Below, piece by piece: positions 60,933-64,000 of a stretch of 64,000 bases of DNA (its first letter is position 1; each line of letters starts with the position of its first letter). The position numbers and the translations under genes were made by a program. The stretch comes from Salegentibacter sp. Its GTDB lineage: Bacteria; Bacteroidota; Bacteroidia; Flavobacteriales; Flavobacteriaceae. The stretch lies in NCBI GenBank assembly GCA_017795085.1, contig CP051246.1, forward strand, positions 742,514 to 806,513. The letters run 5' to 3'. Under the pieces are notes generated by a model. It was given only the letters and a program-made list of their open reading frames with translations. It searched no databases and was not told where the DNA came from.

Positions 60933-62103
60933 AATCTTTATTTTAGTATTAATATTAATTGCCTGCAAAGCCGAAGCACAAACTTCGGCTTTAGCTATTG
61001 CCGATAGTTTGTATGCAGTAGGAGAATATTCAGAAGCGATTAAAAAACTGGAAGCAATTTCCAATAAAAATGAGTCATTGCATTTAAAACTGGCAAAATA
61101 CCAAGCCAGTAAGGGAGATCCAAAACAGGCGCTTCAGCATTATAAAATTATACTTGAGCAAAATCCCGACAAAGTTTTAACTGCCCTTAATTATGGGAAA
61201 TTACTTAAAAAAACCGGGGGGATGCTGGAGAAAGCCGATAGTTTGTTTGCAACACTTTCAGAAAACTATCCGTCTAATGCCAATTTTAAATACGAACGCG
61301 GACTTATAAAAGAGAAAATGCAGGATAGTACCGCCCTGGATTATTTTCAACGGGCTTTACTTAGTGAGCCTTCGCATGCGGGATCGCTTTACAAAATTGC
61401 GAAAGAACGCTTACGGCAAAGCAAATACAAACAAGCTGAAAATCTATGTCAAAGAGGTTTAAAAAAGCATCCTCAAAACACAGCGTTGCGTTCAATTTTA
61501 GCACAGACTTTTTCAGCTTCACAGCAGTTTGAAAAAGCTATTCCTGAATATCAAAAATTACTGGATTCGGGAAAGGAAAATGAATTTATTTTACTAAAAC
61601 TGGGCAGCGCTTATTATCATACTAATAAACTTCCTGAAGCAATTAGTGTTTATAAGAAATCGCTTCAGTATGAAGATAAGAATTCAGCTACGCATTTTAG
61701 CCTTGGAAAATTATACACCAGAACAGGCGATTTGGATAAATCGGAAACCCATTTATTGATGGCGATTTTAATTAAAGACCAGTCGGTAGATGCTGAATAT
61801 TTTAGTTTGGGACTAACCTATAAACTTCAGAAAAAATATAAAAAAGCCCTGGAATATTTTGAAAAAGCCTTAGATGAAGATCCAGATAACGAGCGGGCAC
61901 TTTACGAACGGGCTATCGCGGCTGATAATTACTTTGAAGACCATGAAACCGTGTTAAATTATTATCGCGCCTATCTCAATAAATACGAAGTTAATGGTAA
62001 TGAAGGAATGGTATATCTAACTAAATCCAGGATAAATGATATCCGGGAGAAAGTTATTCAGGAGGAAAAACAGGAAAAAGCTGAGGCATTAAGCAATGGC
62101 TAA
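60925..62103 (+). CDS. Tetratricopeptide-repeat exported protein
   Basis: 392 residues from ATG 60925, just before the M56 stop. A signal peptide ('MNKIFILVLILIACKAEAQ') leads to about eight to nine TPR units ('ALAIADSLYAVGEYSEAIKKLE', 'SLGLTYKLQKKYKKALEYFEKAL', 'DEDPDNERALYERAIAADNYFE'). It is predicted to be a periplasmic scaffold. Overlap with the M56 gene places it in the BlaI-M56 operon. Partners are unknown. Confidence 0.88.
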   Translation: MNKIFILVLILIACKAEAQTSALAIADSLYAVGEYSEAIKKLEAISNKNESLHLKLAKYQASKGDPKQALQHYKIILEQNPDKVLTALNYGKLLKKTGGMLEKADSLFATLSENYPSNANFKYERGLIKEKMQDSTALDYFQRALLSEPSHAGSLYKIAKERLRQSKYKQAENLCQRGLKKHPQNTALRSILAQTFSASQQFEKAIPEYQKLLDSGKENEFILLKLGSAYYHTNKLPEAISVYKKSLQYEDKNSATHFSLGKLYTRTGDLDKSETHLLMAILIKDQSVDAEYFSLGLTYKLQKKYKKALEYFEKALDEDPDNERALYERAIAADNYFEDHETVLNYYRAYLNKYEVNGNEGMVYLTKSRINDIREKVIQEEKQEKAEALSNG

Positions 62104-62130
62104 ATGCTATTATATTCTGCTTAAAATCCT

Positions 62131-62138
62131 TACTTTTG
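62131..62138 (+). promoter_or_regulatory. Putative -7 box (TACTTTTG) of the small lipoprotein gene
   Basis: TAnnTTTG match in the 60-bp gap after the TPR gene, 25 bp before the ATG at 62164. It suggests that the lipoprotein gene may have its own promoter besides any read-through from the operon. Confidence 0.35.
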
Positions 62139-62163
62139 CTGAAAGTCAATGTGCAGTCAGCCA

Positions 62164-62637
62164 ATGAAAAAAGCTCTACTTTTATTTTCCGTATTTATTG
62201 TTTTTTCCTGCAATTTCGAGACAAAAAAAATCTCTTCGGAAGAAGTTTTGGAGCTGGAATCCCAAACTTTAAATTGGAAAGAAGTTGATGAATACCCGGC
62301 TTTTGAAGATTGCAAAAACGAAACCGGGTTAGAAGACGCACGCGATTGTTTTGAGCAGGAAGTGGCTAAAAATATCTATGCTTACCTTGCCAAACAACAA
62401 CCCGTGGTTACTGAAAGTATAGACGATACTTTATATCTTTTCCTGAAAATAGATAAAGAAGGCCACCCGGAAATTGATTCCGTAGAAATTGATACAACCG
62501 TAACCAACCAATTGCCGGAAATTGCCGAATGGTTGGACCAAAGCATAGATTCGTTGCCTAAAATTTATCCGGCCAGTAAACGGGGCATTCCGGTTTCTAC
62601 AAAATTTAAAATGCCAATTTTGGTAAAAGCCGAATAA
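62164..62637 (+). CDS. Small lipoprotein with TonB_C-like domain
   Basis: 157 residues from ATG 62164: signal peptide and lipobox ('IVFSC', Cys 16). The mature part repeats the layout of the M56 C-terminus: 'YPAFEDCKNETGLEDARDC' (compare 'PVFSGCEDLGSNEERKNC') and then 'YLFLKIDKEGHPEIDSVEI' and 'GIPVSTKFKMPILVKAE'. It thus seems to be a free-standing copy of the sensor-like domain. No named family beyond TonB_C-like; function unknown. It follows the TPR gene by 60 bp. Confidence 0.78.
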   Translation: MKKALLLFSVFIVFSCNFETKKISSEEVLELESQTLNWKEVDEYPAFEDCKNETGLEDARDCFEQEVAKNIYAYLAKQQPVVTESIDDTLYLFLKIDKEGHPEIDSVEIDTTVTNQLPEIAEWLDQSIDSLPKIYPASKRGIPVSTKFKMPILVKAE

Positions 62638-62667
62638 ACATCAAATAGGTGCTTTGGGGAGTTACTT

Positions 62668-62919
62668 TTAAACCCCCAGCATCAATTCTTCCAAATCGGG
62701 AATTTGCTCATCGCTGTACTTGTTTAACAAGGTGGTGATTAGTTCCCCAATGGCATCGTGGCGTTTTTGCGCTTTGTCCATAAACTGAATTTTACTCCAG
62801 CCGCGTACATCGCAAACCATCATTCCTTTTGCATCACGAATTGTTTGTCCATCAGCATCATAACGTACCGGGAATTCAATCGTGGTAAGTGCCAAAACAG
62901 TGTTTTCTGAATTTTTCAT
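62668..62919 (-). CDS. Small soluble protein of unknown function
   Basis: An 83-residue, mostly helical, charged protein ('RGWSKIQFMDKAQKRHDAIGELITTLLNKYSDEQIPDLEEL') with no signal peptide or membrane segment. I do not recognise the family; a small Bacteroidota protein with this layout is plausible. It is convergent with the small lipoprotein gene and about 310 bp from gldF. The reading frame and start at ATG 62919 look sound. Confidence 0.6.
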   Translation of the reverse strand: MKNSENTVLALTTIEFPVRYDADGQTIRDAKGMMVCDVRGWSKIQFMDKAQKRHDAIGELITTLLNKYSDEQIPDLEELMLGV

Positions 62920-63228
62920 AACATTTTCTTTTGGTACAAAATAAAGGTGGGAATAATGATAACAGGTTAGTAGAGTGTTAATTATGATTACTTTGATATT
63001 ACGTTTTAGTTAATTTGAATAGAAGCTATGTTGGTTTCGATTGGTTTTGCGAAGCTTTAGCGGAGCAAGGCTGTATTTGGAACCGTGAATTGAAGTTCTT
63101 TTTAAGGTTTTTTTACTCCAAAACATTTTAGTAATCGGCCTTCCAAAATTTCAGGATTTAGTACTTTTGAGTTTCCTGTAAAATTTATAGGAAAATCAGT
63201 CGTTTGAGACCAAACCGAAGTTTCTAAT
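62920..63228. other. Non-coding gap upstream of gldF
   Basis: No gene seen. It contains a TACTTTTG box (63162-63169), the likely gldF -7 element, and stretches such as 'GCGAAGCTTTAGCGGAGCAAGGC' that look like intergenic filler. No further feature is supportable. Confidence 0.5.
63162..63169 (+). promoter_or_regulatory. Putative gldFG promoter -7 box (TACTTTTG)
   Basis: Perfect TAnnTTTG, 59 bp before the gldF ATG at 63229. A -33 TTTG was not found at standard spacing. Confidence 0.35.
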
Positions 63229-63960
63229 ATGCTCGCGATTTTAAATAAAGAAATTAATTCCTTTTTTTCTTCACCTATCGCTTACCTTGTGATAGGTTTG
63301 TTTTTGGTAGCATGCGGATTGTTCCTCTTTGTTTTTACCGGCGAATACAATATTCTTGATAACGGTTTTGCCGATTTAAAGCCATTTTTTAAGCTCGCTC
63401 AGTGGATTTTCATTTTTCTTATTCCTGCCATTACCATGAAAAGTTTTGCCGAAGAAAACCGGCAGGGAACTTTGGAGTTATTACTGACCCGGCCAATAGG
63501 TTTTCCGCAGTTAATCCTGGGAAAATTTTTAGGGGCTTTGTTGCTAGCTGTTTTAGCAATTTTACCAACTGTTTTATATGTAATTACTATTCATCAATTG
63601 GGAAGGCCGGTGGGGAACTTTGATGTGGGGGGCACGCTGGGTTCATATTTAGGCTTAATTTTACTGGCCGGCTGTTATACTGCTATTGGTATTTTTGCCT
63701 CGACGTTTACTAAAAACCAAATTGTGGCTTTTATCGTGGCCGTTTTTTTGTGTTTTTTGGCTTATTTTGCTTTTGAAGGCCTTGCCGATTTCAGTTTGGG
63801 TGGAAATTACGGACTGGAATACCTGGGCATCAGTTATCATTATCAAAGCATTAGCAGGGGCGTGGTAGATACCCGCAATCTCATTTACTTTTTTAGCCTT
63901 ATTTTTCTGTTTTTGAAGCTTACCGAAATCAAGCTGAAAGCTAACCAACAAAATTCCTGA
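63229..63960 (+). CDS. gldF: Gliding-motility ABC transporter permease GldF
   Basis: A 243-residue protein with six membrane helices. 'NKEINSFFSSPIAYLVIGLFL' (about 6-26), 'AITMKSFAEENRQGTLELLLTRPIG' (about 67-91) and the later ABC-2 type helices are the GldF pattern. With GldG and the GldA ATPase it forms an ABC transporter needed for gliding in Flavobacterium. The gldG start follows within 3 bp. The presence of gldF does not by itself prove gliding in this organism. Confidence 0.93.
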   Translation: MLAILNKEINSFFSSPIAYLVIGLFLVACGLFLFVFTGEYNILDNGFADLKPFFKLAQWIFIFLIPAITMKSFAEENRQGTLELLLTRPIGFPQLILGKFLGALLLAVLAILPTVLYVITIHQLGRPVGNFDVGGTLGSYLGLILLAGCYTAIGIFASTFTKNQIVAFIVAVFLCFLAYFAFEGLADFSLGGNYGLEYLGISYHYQSISRGVVDTRNLIYFFSLIFLFLKLTEIKLKANQQNS

Positions 63961-63962
63961 TT

Positions 63963-64000
63963 TTGAAGAAATTCAATAGTTATAAATCGGCTAGTTATGT
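63963..64000 (+). CDS. gldG: GldG, start only (partial)
   Basis: A TTG at 63963 opens 'KKFNSYKSASY', the start of the gliding-motility ABC transporter substrate-binding protein GldG, which follows gldF in Flavobacteria. Only 12 codons are in the window, so the call rests on position and the short N-terminus. Confidence 0.65.
   Translation, partial: MKKFNSYKSASY

Overview
The window looks like a core chromosomal stretch from a member of the Bacteroidota, family Flavobacteriaceae. The reasons are a gldF gene (with the first codons of gldG at the right edge), several TAnnTTTG promoter boxes of the Bacteroidota type, an AT-rich composition, a DUF1343/NamZ muramidase, a TonB-dependent receptor with a carboxypeptidase-regulatory-like N-terminus, and conserved flavobacterial gene orders (recQ-kdsD-tatC-CMD-lptB; coaD...ddl-PASTA-rluD; pyrE-SRPBCC). 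The genus cannot be fixed from sequence alone; a marine Gramella/Salegentibacter/Zunongwangia-like lineage is my guess.

Layout. 1-2.8 kb: partial lipid A acyltransferase, rhomboid protease, SIMPL protein, TlpA-like thioredoxin lipoprotein. 2.8-6.7 kb: a non-coding gap, a badly broken GAF-domain gene, an HD domain fused to a Pycsar-type membrane effector domain, and a frameshifted small lipoprotein gene. 6.7-12.9 kb: MscS channel, Dps, small proteins, a LacI regulator, rfbB-rfbA, a sugar mutarotase, and tRNA-Leu and tRNA-Gly. 13-18 kb: ABC-F ATPase, the scar of a lost exopolysaccharide locus (a wza remnant meeting a wcaJ-type remnant), a Cys-cluster protein, a methyltransferase and a metalloprotease lipoprotein. 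18-29.8 kb: recQ, a drifting kdsD-like gene, tatC, CMD, lptB, pssA, lnt, namZ, a LolE-type permease and a cysteine synthase. 29.8-35.5 kb: a broken AAA/DUF4143 gene, murB, an aminotransferase, an aspartyl protease-PDZ protein and a DUF1573 protein. 35.7-44.1 kb: valS, a small accessory block (DJ-1 lipoprotein, AhpD-like, Crp-like regulator), SRPBCC, pyrE, a Nudix protein and an M14 peptidase. 44-49.2 kb: a sorbosone/PQQ-type dehydrogenase with a TonB receptor, followed by an intact IS630-family element. 49.2-58.9 kb: coaD, an outer-membrane protein, ddl, PASTA protein, rluD, flavin monooxygenase, creatininase, lrgA-lrgB, a Na+/H+ antiporter and DUF456. 59-62.9 kb: a BlaI-M56-TPR-lipoprotein group behind two tandem BlaI-like operators. 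The right end holds gldF and the start of gldG.

Most of the window is ordinary housekeeping: envelope biogenesis (lnt, lptB, pssA, tatC, murB, ddl, LolE-like), nucleotide and cofactor enzymes (pyrE, coaD) and translation (valS, tRNAs, rluD). Its distinctive character is gene decay: at least five loci (GAF protein, small lipoprotein, wza, wcaJ-like, DUF4143 ATPase) are broken by stops, frameshifts or deletions, and kdsD appears to be drifting. The more unusual intact items are the HD-PycTM fusion, the BlaI/M56 module with duplicated TonB_C-like domains, and the dehydrogenase/TonB-receptor pair. I did not find a clearly new multi-gene defence or biosynthetic system. No CRISPR array, rRNA or prophage was seen.
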